From an uncultured Verrucomicrobiota bacterium (GTDB lineage Bacteria; Verrucomicrobiota; Kiritimatiellia; RFP12; UBA1067): 50,594 nt of DNA. This document shows, piece after piece, positions 1 to 9,217 of this stretch. How positions within the stretch are numbered: the stretch's first letter is position 1; every line of letters begins with the position of its first letter. Below the pieces are notes generated by a model. It ran no database searches and was not told where the DNA came from. It saw only the letters and a list, made by a program, of their open reading frames with translations. The stretch is taken from the NCBI GenBank assembly GCA_945834475.1, contig CAMAHK010000010.1:1-50594 (forward strand), written 5' to 3'. A program made the translations under genes and the position numbers.

Positions 1-1
1 T

Positions 2-2062
2 CTTTCGGGGGTTGTCGTTTACTCGCAAGGCGGGCTTGCGGCTTCGTCTTATGACGCGCCGTTCGTCGAGTTGCCGGTTTCTGTGGCGATGGTGCCGCGA
101 GAGAGTGCGTTAACGGTTGAGCAGACGGCGAGCAATTCCTGCATCTTCGCGTGGTGGAATGTTCGCCCGGGACGGACGGCGACCGAGACGCTGGATGCGC
201 AGATCGAACTCTTCCGCAACGGTGACTATTGCGTCTCGACGAATGGTGTCGTTGTCGAGCGATTCATTCGCGGCAATCCCTATCCCGATGTGCCGATCGG
301 GCAAGACGACGATTATCGTGATTGGGTTGACGAGCAGGTTGGTGTCGGGCTCACAAACGGACTCTACAAGTTCACGGCCTCGTTCCCGGTCGATCCAGTT
401 GAAGCGACGTTGCTCACAGTTGGTGAAGAGTCTGTCGTGGTGACGAACGCGGGCGAGTATGTCTTTCTCTTGGAGAAGGGACGCGAATACGAATTCGAGA
501 CGATCCCCTACGATCCGACGGTCGAGTACGACATGTGCGACGACATCGTGCCGCTGGCTCGGATGCGGATGGTGGGCTTGTGGGGCGATGACAGTTCGTC
601 CGGCGAGTGGTCGATTGGCGGGGGCGAGAATTGGTTGAACTATCCGGGAATGTATTGGTGGGGCTATACCCCAGGGTGGTGCTGTTGGATGCCGACGCTG
701 CAGGGTTCTCCGGGTTTCACGCATCTGGGCCCCGACGACTTCCCGATTACGCTTGAGGCGATCCTCACGGACTTCTGTGGATCGGAAACGCCGTCATTCC
801 AGTGGTCGGGATCGAACGACAATGTGACGTTCTCGAACCCCAATGCGCAGACAACGGAACTCAACTGCGACAATCTGCCAAGCTGGAATTCCTTGTTCCT
901 CTCCGTTCAGGCCAATCTCTGTGGGTATAGCATGTGGTCGTACCTTAACACTCATTACGGAACAAACAATACTCCCCAAGTTCGCTTGAACCTGGTCGTT
1001 CCTGAAGTTGTCATCTTGCCAAGCAACAAGGTGGATTGTGTGAGTCTGCGTCCGCTCTCGATCATGTTTGAGTCGGATGTTGGAACAAATGGGACGATCC
1101 GCTTGAGTTGCATTTCAGGTTGTGAGAAGATTCGTGTTTGGCGTTCGCAGAACAAGGCGAGCTTGCTTCAGTTTCCATTTGAAGCTTCGGCTCATGTGTT
1201 TGATGGAGTAACGCTTTATGTTGAAGGCTTGGAGCAGAGTTCATCGATCGGTGACATTCAATTTCTCTTGGAGTTTGTTCCGGGAGTTGGCGATTCGACC
1301 CGAGTTCAGAAGTCCATGACCGTGGCAACGGTGTCGCATGAAACGATTTCGCTTGTGCCGGCCGAAAGAACTCGATTGGACTTAGGCGTAGGGGAAGAGG
1401 TGGTGTTTTATGTTAAGCCGGAAGCGTGCTTTAAAGACGCGTCGACAAGTAGCGGTACGATGTCTGAACCGTTCTTTGGGCAGTCGCTGTTTACAGCATC
1501 GAGTGAAATTGGTGAGGCAACGGTTTCGCTGAGAATTCTGGATCTAGAGGCATCTGTCGAATTCTTTGTTGTTCCTCCGCTTGATTACAGGGTAAACTCA
1601 ATTTCGTATGAGTCCATTGGGATCCCAGGAGAGGCTGGCTTGTTGTCTCTTGATTTTGACATCCGTCTGGTTCCTGAAACAGTTTCGTTCTACCGAGTCG
1701 AGGTAATGGAAGTTCCTCTTGTGTCTACTAATGCCATCGGGTATTTCACACGACCGGATCAAGCGGAGGGCCTTGATCACGGGAAAAGAGGTGCAGGGCA
1801 TTGGGGTGGCGTAGGATTCGACAATTCATCGCCTGACCATGTCCAGATTGGCTTTTATCCGCGACCATGGGAATCGGGGAGTTTCTCGTGGGAGATTCCA
1901 AATGTATGGCGTGTTGTCAGGGATGAAGCTGGCACGAATGAGTTTGTGCGAACGGAGCAGCGGTTTGAACTCGATTCTGACGGAACGGCGCGAGTGTTTA
2001 AATTCGGTTTTATGGGTGTGCGTGGAACAAATGATGTTTGTAATGTGATTGAAAGGCCTTAG
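2..2062 (+). CDS. large probable exported protein, 5' partial, function unknown
   Basis: The reading frame is already open at base 2, so the start lies to the left of the window and at least 686 residues are visible. The visible part is rich in Trp, Tyr, Thr and acidic residues and has scattered cysteines (WCCW, DFCGS, ANLCGYS, CISGCEK), which fits a disulphide-containing extracellular beta-rich protein. I see no catalytic motif and no C-terminal membrane anchor. Two small genes with signal peptides follow at once (2 and 38 bases away), so the three may form one operon of exported proteins. GC is visibly lower than in the housekeeping genes further right, especially after about base 1000, which fits an accessory region. 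No function is proposed. Confidence 0.75.
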   Translation, partial: LSGVVVYSQGGLAASSYDAPFVELPVSVAMVPRESALTVEQTASNSCIFAWWNVRPGRTATETLDAQIELFRNGDYCVSTNGVVVERFIRGNPYPDVPIGQDDDYRDWVDEQVGVGLTNGLYKFTASFPVDPVEATLLTVGEESVVVTNAGEYVFLLEKGREYEFETIPYDPTVEYDMCDDIVPLARMRMVGLWGDDSSSGEWSIGGGENWLNYPGMYWWGYTPGWCCWMPTLQGSPGFTHLGPDDFPITLEAILTDFCGSETPSFQWSGSNDNVTFSNPNAQTTELNCDNLPSWNSLFLSVQANLCGYSMWSYLNTHYGTNNTPQVRLNLVVPEVVILPSNKVDCVSLRPLSIMFESDVGTNGTIRLSCISGCEKIRVWRSQNKASLLQFPFEASAHVFDGVTLYVEGLEQSSSIGDIQFLLEFVPGVGDSTRVQKSMTVATVSHETISLVPAERTRLDLGVGEEVVFYVKPEACFKDASTSSGTMSEPFFGQSLFTASSEIGEATVSLRILDLEASVEFFVVPPLDYRVNSISYESIGIPGEAGLLSLDFDIRLVPETVSFYRVEVMEVPLVSTNAIGYFTRPDQAEGLDHGKRGAGHWGGVGFDNSSPDHVQIGFYPRPWESGSFSWEIPNVWRVVRDEAGTNEFVRTEQRFELDSDGTARVFKFGFMGVRGTNDVCNVIERP

Positions 2063-2064
2063 AA

Positions 2065-2676
2065 ATGAAGTTGTCTAAACTGGTGTTGTCTTTAGTTGTG
2101 ATGCTGTTGTGCGAGGCGACGCATGCGGAGAATGTGATCGCAACTTCAAATTATTGGGGACAGACTGTCGGCTTGCACAAAGGTAAGGTCTTTGAGGCAT
2201 TTGCCGCACAGTCTGAACAAGACAGAGGAGAGTCCGTGCGAGTCTGGTACTCGAACTTGTCGCAGTATCCAAACCTTGATGATGGCGTAGGGCGTCCGGA
2301 ATGGATTGAGTCTAAGGCATTTCTACTTTATTATTTCTCCAGCACGCCTCCAATTCGCGTTTCGACCAACTGCTGGTGTTGCGCGGCCGAGGTTCTGTCG
2401 GAGTGTCGTGGGCTGGTTTCGGCATGTGAGTCGCAGAGACAATTGGCTTTTTCTAATGCTTCAACCAACATAACTGCCGATGTCGTCAATGATCTCTCGG
2501 AGAGATTGCGCCGGCTGTCTTCGCGGAAAGCGTCTTTGAAACGTGCTGAAGCGTTATTGTATCATTCGGTTACAAATGTCTTCCCAAGAGAACTTTCCAA
2601 GGTTTTAAGCGAAGATGACTATACGATTGCCGAAAGTAATGTCTACAATCAGGCAGGGATTAATACTAATCCATAG
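2065..2676 (+). CDS. small exported protein, unknown function
   Basis: 203 residues. The N-terminus (MKLSKLVLSLVVMLLC then EATHAEN) is a clear signal peptide with probable cleavage after AHA-like residues near position 22. A Cys cluster (CWCCAAEVLSEC, about residues 103-114) could bind metal or form disulphides. The middle to C-terminal part is charged and helical (SERLRRLSSRKASLKRAEALL). It starts 2 bases after the previous stop, with GAAAGG about 9 bases upstream, so it is probably cotranscribed with the gene before it. I recognise no family. Confidence 0.7.
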   Translation: MKLSKLVLSLVVMLLCEATHAENVIATSNYWGQTVGLHKGKVFEAFAAQSEQDRGESVRVWYSNLSQYPNLDDGVGRPEWIESKAFLLYYFSSTPPIRVSTNCWCCAAEVLSECRGLVSACESQRQLAFSNASTNITADVVNDLSERLRRLSSRKASLKRAEALLYHSVTNVFPRELSKVLSEDDYTIAESNVYNQAGINTNP

Positions 2677-2714
2677 GAGACTCGAAACCTGAGTGTCATT
2701 GATGGAGGTGTGAA

Positions 2715-3449
2715 ATGAGAAAGATGCTACTTGCCGTTTCAATCGTGTGTTTCGCCGCTTTGTTTGCCGGTGAAGACGACATGTCGTCTTTGTGTGATGA
2801 GGTGCTCGCCGAGATGCGAAATTCGAGAAAGGATGTGCATGGCGATTCGTCGTGGGCAAGGCGGTTGTTTGTGAATCTCGGATCGGACAGTAACCGTGTG
2901 TGCCAAGTGGCAGAGGAGGTTTATGCAAGGGCTGCTGATAAGATGGATCAGGAAGACGCGCTCTTGTTGATCAACAGGTATGGTTCTTTAAATCAGATGC
3001 CTTTTATCGAATCGTGCGTCACAAATGTTGCCTGTGGTCGCTACGCAATGCGAGTGCTGACCAAGGTTGAAGGCGTGACAAGCAATTCCGTCGTGCAGTT
3101 GGACCGTTTCCGTTCGTCTATGGCCGATGAATCGCAGGCGAACGAGTTCGCTGTCGACAGGGCGGGAGCAGTGAGCGACTTGTTGTTCGCTGCATCGAAG
3201 ATCGACAATTTGCCGCTTCGGAATCATATCGGGGCCTATGCGTGGAGTTGTTTAAGTACCGAGACAAACCAGGTGGCGACAATCGATTCAATGCTGGCAT
3301 TCTGTGATTTGGCCTATAAGTGGAGCCGTCGCCGTTTGAACGTCTTGCGACAGGCATATGCGCAGACAACAATCGAGGCAATGCGCGCTTGCTTGAACGC
3401 GCGCATTCAGCAACTCGAGTCCTATCCCGAAGCGAACTTGCCGGAGTGA
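2715..3449 (+). CDS. exported helical protein, unknown function
   Basis: 244 residues with a signal peptide (MRKMLLAVSIVCFAALFAG). The rest is predominantly helical and has the look of HEAT- or TPR-like helical pairs, but no repeat register is convincing. A strong ribosome site (GGAGGTG) ends 4 bases before the ATG, which decides the start. It is the last gene before a strong stem-loop at 3462-3493. With its two upstream neighbours it forms a set of exported proteins unlike the rest of the window. Confidence 0.7.
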   Translation: MRKMLLAVSIVCFAALFAGEDDMSSLCDEVLAEMRNSRKDVHGDSSWARRLFVNLGSDSNRVCQVAEEVYARAADKMDQEDALLLINRYGSLNQMPFIESCVTNVACGRYAMRVLTKVEGVTSNSVVQLDRFRSSMADESQANEFAVDRAGAVSDLLFAASKIDNLPLRNHIGAYAWSCLSTETNQVATIDSMLAFCDLAYKWSRRRLNVLRQAYAQTTIEAMRACLNARIQQLESYPEANLPE

Positions 3450-3461
3450 TAATTGCGTCTA

Positions 3462-3493
3462 ACAAAATCCGCCGCGTTGGGGCGGATTTTGTT
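3462..3493 (+). terminator. perfect 13-bp stem-loop terminator
   Basis: AACAAAATCCGCC (3462-3474) pairs perfectly with GGCGGATTTTGTT (3481-3493) around a 6-base loop. The descending arm ends in TTTTGTT. It lies 12 bases after the stop of the upstream gene and probably ends that operon. The last bases of the stem belong to the -10 box of the next promoter. Confidence 0.75.
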
Positions 3494-3498
3494 ATAAT
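3490..3498 (+). promoter_or_regulatory. extended -10 promoter (TGTTATAAT) overlapping the terminator
   Basis: TGTTATAAT matches the extended -10 form TGnTATAAT used throughout this window. The predicted start of transcription is near 3505. Unlike the other copies there is no ATG 6-9 bases downstream, which suggests a non-coding transcript or a long leader for the restriction-modification genes. Confidence 0.5.
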
Positions 3499-3504
3499 GT
3501 TCGG

Positions 3505-3619
3505 CGTTGATGCGGTTGGGTTCGCCTGACCGGGTCGATGTTGATCTTTGATATCGGTGGCAAGGCGCTTCTCAAGCGAATATTGCCACCACCATCAAAT
3601 GTGCGTAAGCGCATTTTTT
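3505..3619 (+). ncRNA. candidate small structured RNA
   Basis: A transcript starting near 3505 would contain a strong hairpin. GGTGGCAA (3556-3563) pairs with TTGCCACC (3583-3590), CGCTT pairs with AAGCG inside it, and TTTGAT (3547-3552) pairs with ATCAAA (3594-3599) outside it. A weaker TGCG/CGCA hairpin followed by six Ts (3614-3619) could terminate it. No known RNA family was recognised. It could equally be a structured leader of the downstream methyltransferase gene. Confidence 0.3.
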
Positions 3620-3864
3620 GCGACTGAGAAAAACCGCTATTTTTCAAGATTAGGAAGCGAAGAATGTGGCTACGCAGGCCTATGCACTCTGGATACATTG
3701 TACCCAGACCTTACGTGCATCCGGCTTGTGTGCCCGTTCTTGGTATCTCCTAATTGGGCTCTTAGCGGTGCCTTCTCGGTGGTATCTCGAACGAGGCACG
3801 CTTCTTTTGCTGGCGGAGTTGTGTTGCCTGTCTTCTTGTGGCTGGCGGACGAAGGGCGATGCTA
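3620..3864. other. 245 bases with no recognisable gene
   Basis: Short open frames cross this stretch (for example 3666-3893), but none has a recognisable product, a good ribosome site or the codon usage of its neighbours. One of them overlaps the start of the methyltransferase gene by 29 bases. It may be decayed sequence at the left edge of the restriction-modification locus. Confidence 0.4.
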
Positions 3865-5733
3865 ATGTTGAAAGAGACGCTGAAGGCGAATGAGACGGTG
3901 AGGGCGAATGATGCCGAGCTGCTGGCACTGCGCGAGCATTTCGCAGGGTGTTTCACGAAAGAGGGTGCGTTTGACCTCAAGGCGTTTGAAAACCGAATCC
4001 GTGATCTGGTCGCCGTCACCGAGGAAGGGTATCAGCTTGATTTCCTCGGTAAGAACTATGCGCGGCTTTTGGCGAACGAGGAGACCGAGACCGTTATCGT
4101 TCCCGATGAGGCGCACAATGCGAAACCGGAGAATGCAAAGAGCCAGAACGTCTATATTTCGGGTGACAACCTTGACGCGCTCAAGCATCTTCTGAAGTCC
4201 TATGAGCGCGAAGTCAAGTGCATCTACATCGATCCGCCGTACAATACGGGGTCGGATGGTTTCGTCTACAACGACAATTTCAAGTTCAAGCCCGAAGAAC
4301 TCGCCCGTAAGCTTTCCATCACCGACGAGGAGGCGAAGAAGCTTCTTGATTTCGTCGGCCGAGGCTCGGCCTCTCATTCCGCTTGGTTGATGTTCATGTA
4401 TCCGCGACTCCAGCTCGCAAAGTCTCTTCTACGTGATGACGGCGTCATCTTCATTTCCATCGACGACAATGAACAGGCGAACTTGAAACTGCTGTGCGAC
4501 GATATTTTCGGGGAGCAGAATTTTTTGGCGAATATAATTTGGAAACGCAAACGCGGACGTGACAACTCGGCGCGTTGGTTTAGCAAAGCTCATGAATATG
4601 CGCTAGTATATGCAAGGCACGTAGACTCTTTTGATACGCATTTTCTTGAATTGGATGAAGAGACGAAGAAAGCGTATAAGAATTCCGATAATGATCCTCG
4701 AGGACCTCATAGGGATTTGGCGTGTTGGGCAAGAGGGACTCAAGGAGGTGTGCGTTATGAGTTTATAACGAAAGATGGAGTAAGATTTTCGGAACGCCTT
4801 TGGCTGTTTTCTAAGGTCAATATGGAGAAAATGGATCAGGACAATCGACTCGTGTTTCATGGTGACAACGTATATCGAAAATTATTCCTTGCCGAGAATG
4901 CAGGAAAAATACCTGAGACATTGTGGGATTCTGTTTCTAATGCAGCTAATGCTGCCGATGAGATCAAGGACTTGTTTGGCGCGATAGTTTTCGACACGCC
5001 TAAGCCTGTTCCTTATGTGACGGAGATGTTGAAAATCGCCACCGATGCGAATTCATTGGTTGTAGATTTCTTTTCAGGTTCAGCTACAACAGCAGATGCG
5101 ATCATGCGGATGAATGCAAAGGCGCTTGGCAAGGAAAATCGGCGATATATTCTTGTGCAACTTCCAGAAAAGTGCAATCCTGATTCTGTCGGGAAGAAAG
5201 AGGGGTATGAGACGATTGATCAGATCGGGCAGTCAAGGATTCTGAAATCTGCAGCGAAGATTAAAGCGGAGAACCCTTTGTTTTCGGGAGACCTCGGCTT
5301 TAAGCACTTCACGCTCGCGAAGCCGAGCGGTGAAGTGCTTGAAAAGATCGAGGACTTTGATCCGAAGTCAAGTGTGCTTGCGACGCAGAACATGTTGGAT
5401 GAATTTGGTGTGGGAACGGTTCTTGCAACGTGGCTGAATCATGACGGATATGGGCTGACGAAGGCACCCGAGGAAGTAGACCTAGAAGGGTACAAGGCGT
5501 ATCGATGCGGGAAGCACCTTTATCTTGTTCATCCGCTCGACCTGAATCATCCGTCGAAGAAGGTCGTCAAGGCGCTCTTGGAGAAGTACGAGAACGAGAA
5601 GGATTTTACGCCGGACAAGATCGTGCTGTTCGGCTATAGCTTCGGTTGGAAGGAGTTGGAGGAACTCGACACGAATCTCAAGAAACTGAAAGTGACGCGC
5701 AACATCACCGCTGACCTCGACATTCGTTACTGA
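3865..5733 (+). CDS. mod: type III restriction-modification DNA methyltransferase subunit (Mod)
   Basis: 622 residues; site-specific N6-adenine methyltransferase that also gives the type III complex its sequence specificity. DPPYNTG (catalytic motif IV) lies at residues 123-129 and FSGSATTADA (SAM-binding motif I) at 403-412. That order, catalytic before SAM motif, is the beta class expected of Mod. The stretch between them (about bases 4510-5040) is the target recognition region and is markedly AT-richer than the flanks. The start at 3865 is preferred because GAAGGG lies 8 bases upstream; ATG 3859 and GTG 3838 are in frame but worse placed. It sits 2 bases ahead of the Res gene, the standard mod-res order. 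Confidence 0.93.
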   Translation: MLKETLKANETVRANDAELLALREHFAGCFTKEGAFDLKAFENRIRDLVAVTEEGYQLDFLGKNYARLLANEETETVIVPDEAHNAKPENAKSQNVYISGDNLDALKHLLKSYEREVKCIYIDPPYNTGSDGFVYNDNFKFKPEELARKLSITDEEAKKLLDFVGRGSASHSAWLMFMYPRLQLAKSLLRDDGVIFISIDDNEQANLKLLCDDIFGEQNFLANIIWKRKRGRDNSARWFSKAHEYALVYARHVDSFDTHFLELDEETKKAYKNSDNDPRGPHRDLACWARGTQGGVRYEFITKDGVRFSERLWLFSKVNMEKMDQDNRLVFHGDNVYRKLFLAENAGKIPETLWDSVSNAANAADEIKDLFGAIVFDTPKPVPYVTEMLKIATDANSLVVDFFSGSATTADAIMRMNAKALGKENRRYILVQLPEKCNPDSVGKKEGYETIDQIGQSRILKSAAKIKAENPLFSGDLGFKHFTLAKPSGEVLEKIEDFDPKSSVLATQNMLDEFGVGTVLATWLNHDGYGLTKAPEEVDLEGYKAYRCGKHLYLVHPLDLNHPSKKVVKALLEKYENEKDFTPDKIVLFGYSFGWKELEELDTNLKKLKVTRNITADLDIRY

Positions 5734-5735
5734 AC

Positions 5736-8700
5736 ATGGAACTCGTCTTAGAGAAGTCGCTGGAACATCAGCAGCGCGCGGTTGACGCGGTAGCGGACGT
5801 CTTCACGGGCGTACGCATCGACGCGCCGACGCAATATTACGCAAATCCTGTCATTGATCTTACGGACGCGAGACTCTTTGAAAACGTCGCCGCCGTTCAG
5901 ACGACGCGTCAGGTGCCGGATGAGATGCGAGGGGCGACGCAATATCCTCACGCCTATCTTCCGCTTGACGTGAAGATGGAAACCGGGACGGGAAAGACGT
6001 ACGTCTATACGAAGACGATCTTTGAATTGCACCGGCGATGCGGATTCAACAAGTTCATTGTTGCCGTACCATCACTCGCCATCAAGGCGGGGACAGGACA
6101 GTTCATGACGGACGGGGCGGCACGCAAGCACTTTGCGGACGTGTGCGGATATGACGCGACCTTGGATGTGCAGGTTCTGGAGGCGGCGAAGTCCGCAAAA
6201 AAGACGCGGCGGGAGTCCTTCCCTGCCGCCGTGTGGGAGTTCGTCAAGGCGACGAAAGAGGCGCGGCGGCGCATCTCGGTTTTGGTCGTGAATATGCAGC
6301 TTCTCTCCAGTGCGAAAATGCTGGAGAAGGACTACGACTCGATGTTCGAGAATATGCGGCGTCCGTTCGATGCAATCAAGTCGACGCGCCCTATCGTCAT
6401 CATCGATGAGCCGCACCGTTTCGAGCGTTCGCAGAAAGCGTACGAGAAGATTGAGAAGGAGATCGCGCCGCAATGCGTCATCCGCTATGGCGCGACATTC
6501 CCGGAGGTCAGACTTGGCGGACGGAAAGGACAGCCCAAACCTAAGGACTATCGTAATCTTCTCTACGATCTCAATGCATGCAAGGCGTTCAATGACGGTC
6601 TCGTCAAGGGCATCTGCAAGGAGCATCTGGAAAGCCCGGAGGGTGGCAACGAGCGAATTAGCCTTATTGCGACCGAGACGCGTCGAACCGCACGTTTCCA
6701 GGTCGTTGCGAAAGGGAAGCCAGCGAAGACCGTTGAGCTCAAGGAGGGCGATTCTCTTGGACTCGTTCATGCTGCGTTCGAGGGAATCGAACTTATCGAG
6801 ATTGGTGCGAATGCCGTCAAGCTGTCCAACGGACTCGTGCGCAAACTTCATGATCCGCTTGCGGCGGGGCCGCACCTGAAGTCGTATCAGGACGGCATGC
6901 TGCAACTGGCGCTTGACAGGCATTTCGAGATGGAACGCGAGAACTTCAGGCGAGGAACGAAGATCAAGACACTTGCGCTCTTCTTCATTTCAGATATCCG
7001 ATCCTATCGCGACAAGGATGGTTATCTGCGCGAGCGGTTCGAGCGCTACTTGAAGGAGCGAATCGAGAAGATGCTTGCGGAGTTGACGCCGGGCGAGGCA
7101 GATTATCGGGCGTTCCTTGAGGCAAGCGCGGCGAACCTGTCACTTTGTCACGGTGGTTATTTTGCCGAGGACAAGACGGCGGCGGACGAGGCGACGGCGC
7201 AGGAGGTCGAAGAGATTCTCTTCGGCAAGAAGCAGCTTTTGTCGTTTAAGGACGCGGTGGGCGGTTGGAATGTGCGGCGGTTCCTCTTCTCAAAGTGGAC
7301 GTTGCGTGAAGGCTGGGACAATCCGAATGTGTTCACCATCGCCAAGCTCCGTTCGTGCGGCAGCGAGACGTCGCTTCTTCAGGAAGTCGGGCGTGGCTTG
7401 CGTTTGCCTGTGGATGAGAACGGCAACCGTGTTTCGGGTGAGGATTTTCGTCTCAACTATATCGTCGATTTTACGGAAGCTGATTTTGCCGAGCGGCTTG
7501 TCAACCAGATCAACGCCGAGGCCGCGACGCTCGCTGTCATCAGCGAGGAGAAGCTGAATGAGGTTGCGAAGAAGCGTGGTACGACAGCGGACGATCTCTT
7601 TGATGAGCTGCGTGCAAAGGGCTACATCGACCGAAAGATGAACATCCTTGAGGGCAAGCAAGGGGCGTTGGTTTCGGATTATCCAGAATTCGCGGCAGGT
7701 GCGGGACTCAAACGCGGCAGTGTACGTGATCGGAACAAGCGACCGGATGTTCGCGTTCATGTGCGCCAAGAGCAGTTTGCTGCACTTAAGGGGCTTTGGG
7801 AGAAACTGAATCAGAGGTATCTTCTCTACTTTAATGCTGAGACGGAGCGGATGCTGAAGGCGGCGTTGCCGTCAATCTGGGAGAACGATGTCTTTGTTGA
7901 GAACACGGTACAAAGCCGAGCGCAGAGCATACGTGCTGGTGAAAATGGCGTGCTGCTCACAACCGAGAGGTCTTCTCAATACCGGATAGACGGACGGCTG
8001 GCCTACGGCGAGTTCTTGAAGCGACTTTTTGATGTCACCCATGTGCCGGTGAAGATGTTGCATGACTCGCTTTGTCTCTACGCGAAAGCGCATGACGCTC
8101 CGAAAGCGGAATGGTTTACTGAATCGACGATCGTGAACTTCAAAAGTGCCCTTGACAGCTGGAAGGTCGAGAATCTGCAGGGATTCATTCATTATGAGCA
8201 TGCGGATGTTCCCGTGGTGAAGACGGAGCTGACGAATGCAGACGGTTCGGTTGTTGTGGATATCTCGCAGGGGCGAATCGGGAGACATCTTGCCGAAGGC
8301 GACACGAGCGCGAAGTATCTCTATGACGCGAAGGCTTACGACTCCGATCTTGAACTTGAAGACATTGCGTGTGACGCAATTGACGTGCCGGAGGTTGAGT
8401 CCGTTACGGTGTATGGCAAGATCCCGACGAAGAGCGTGGCGATCCCGACGATTATGGGCGGTACATACAGCCCTGACTTCATGTATGTCGTGAAGCGCAA
8501 GGGTGGCAAGAAGGAACTCAATGTTGTCATTGAGGTCAAGGATGTCGAAAAGGAGGCTGATCTCCATAAGAGCGAAGATATGAAGATCAAATGTGCCGAG
8601 GTCTTCTACAACATGCTCAGAGAGGATGGCATTGACGTTCGGTATCAGAAGCAGCTTAAGAATCAGAAACTTGCAGATATTATTGCGCAGGTGATTGAGA

Positions 8701-9161
8701 AATCCAACGGGCCGGAAGTTAAGGTCGAAGTCAACGAAGAGGCGAAATATAAGACGCACTTGCCGATCTATTCGACAGAGGTTCTCTGCGGACCTCTCGT
8801 TGACGGTCGGGAAGTCAAGGTTGATGGTTGGGTGAAAGTCTCGGGACATGGAAAGCTTGATTCGACTCAGTTCGTCGTTCGGACGAAAGGCCTTTCGATG
8901 GATGGTCTGATTCCCGAAGGTGCGTATGTCATTCTGCGGAAGATTGGTGGCGGCGATCTGGAGGGGAAGACTTTGCTCATTCAGCGCAATGACGTGTCCG
9001 ATCCCGAGAGCGGTGGCGCGTATACGATTAAGAAGTTCACGCGTGAAGGTAAGCGCGTTGTTCTGAAGGCAAGAGATTCTGAATATGATATTTGCGTTGA
9101 GAACGATGCGGAATACAGCCAGACGTTTCGCGCGATTGCGGAATACAAGTGCGTACTTTGA
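5736..9161 (+). CDS. res: type III restriction endonuclease subunit (Res) with C-terminal LexA/UmuD-like domain
   Basis: 1141 residues; the ATP-dependent translocase/nuclease partner of Mod. The superfamily 2 helicase core shows TGTGKT at 83-88 (Walker A), IIDEPH at 222-227 (motif II) and VGRGLR at 551-556 (motif VI). A PD-(D/E)xK nuclease follows: PD 913-914 and ExK 933-935. From my knowledge of the family, Res usually ends soon after this. Here about 130 more residues resemble a peptidase S24 (LexA/UmuD) fold: a Cys-Gly bond at 1018-1019, a Ser in GLSM at 1054, and a Lys in TIKKF at 1099. These match the cleavage site, nucleophile and general base of self-cleaving regulators. The fusion suggests self-cleavage or fold-mediated sensing that could regulate restriction; that role is inferred. 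Confidence 0.92.
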   Translation: MELVLEKSLEHQQRAVDAVADVFTGVRIDAPTQYYANPVIDLTDARLFENVAAVQTTRQVPDEMRGATQYPHAYLPLDVKMETGTGKTYVYTKTIFELHRRCGFNKFIVAVPSLAIKAGTGQFMTDGAARKHFADVCGYDATLDVQVLEAAKSAKKTRRESFPAAVWEFVKATKEARRRISVLVVNMQLLSSAKMLEKDYDSMFENMRRPFDAIKSTRPIVIIDEPHRFERSQKAYEKIEKEIAPQCVIRYGATFPEVRLGGRKGQPKPKDYRNLLYDLNACKAFNDGLVKGICKEHLESPEGGNERISLIATETRRTARFQVVAKGKPAKTVELKEGDSLGLVHAAFEGIELIEIGANAVKLSNGLVRKLHDPLAAGPHLKSYQDGMLQLALDRHFEMERENFRRGTKIKTLALFFISDIRSYRDKDGYLRERFERYLKERIEKMLAELTPGEADYRAFLEASAANLSLCHGGYFAEDKTAADEATAQEVEEILFGKKQLLSFKDAVGGWNVRRFLFSKWTLREGWDNPNVFTIAKLRSCGSETSLLQEVGRGLRLPVDENGNRVSGEDFRLNYIVDFTEADFAERLVNQINAEAATLAVISEEKLNEVAKKRGTTADDLFDELRAKGYIDRKMNILEGKQGALVSDYPEFAAGAGLKRGSVRDRNKRPDVRVHVRQEQFAALKGLWEKLNQRYLLYFNAETERMLKAALPSIWENDVFVENTVQSRAQSIRAGENGVLLTTERSSQYRIDGRLAYGEFLKRLFDVTHVPVKMLHDSLCLYAKAHDAPKAEWFTESTIVNFKSALDSWKVENLQGFIHYEHADVPVVKTELTNADGSVVVDISQGRIGRHLAEGDTSAKYLYDAKAYDSDLELEDIACDAIDVPEVESVTVYGKIPTKSVAIPTIMGGTYSPDFMYVVKRKGGKKELNVVIEVKDVEKEADLHKSEDMKIKCAEVFYNMLREDGIDVRYQKQLKNQKLADIIAQVIEKSNGPEVKVEVNEEAKYKTHLPIYSTEVLCGPLVDGREVKVDGWVKVSGHGKLDSTQFVVRTKGLSMDGLIPEGAYVILRKIGGGDLEGKTLLIQRNDVSDPESGGAYTIKKFTREGKRVVLKARDSEYDICVENDAEYSQTFRAIAEYKCVL

Positions 9162-9201
9162 TAACTCTCGGATTCTTTGTCCTCACTCGATATTCCTGAT
9201 T

Positions 9202-9210
9202 TGATATAAT
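9202..9210 (+). promoter_or_regulatory. extended -10 promoter, leaderless type
   Basis: TGATATAAT with TATAAT at 9205-9210, 7 bases before the ATG at 9218. There is no room for a ribosome-binding site after the expected transcription start, so the mRNA should be leaderless. It drives the zinc protein-SNF2-SWIM cluster. Confidence 0.75.
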
Positions 9211-9217
9211 ATTCGCC

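Noticed and set aside
3666-3893. A 75-codon hydrophobic frame before the methyltransferase
   Set aside because: No ribosome site, no family resemblance and overlap with the methyltransferase start; treated as non-coding.
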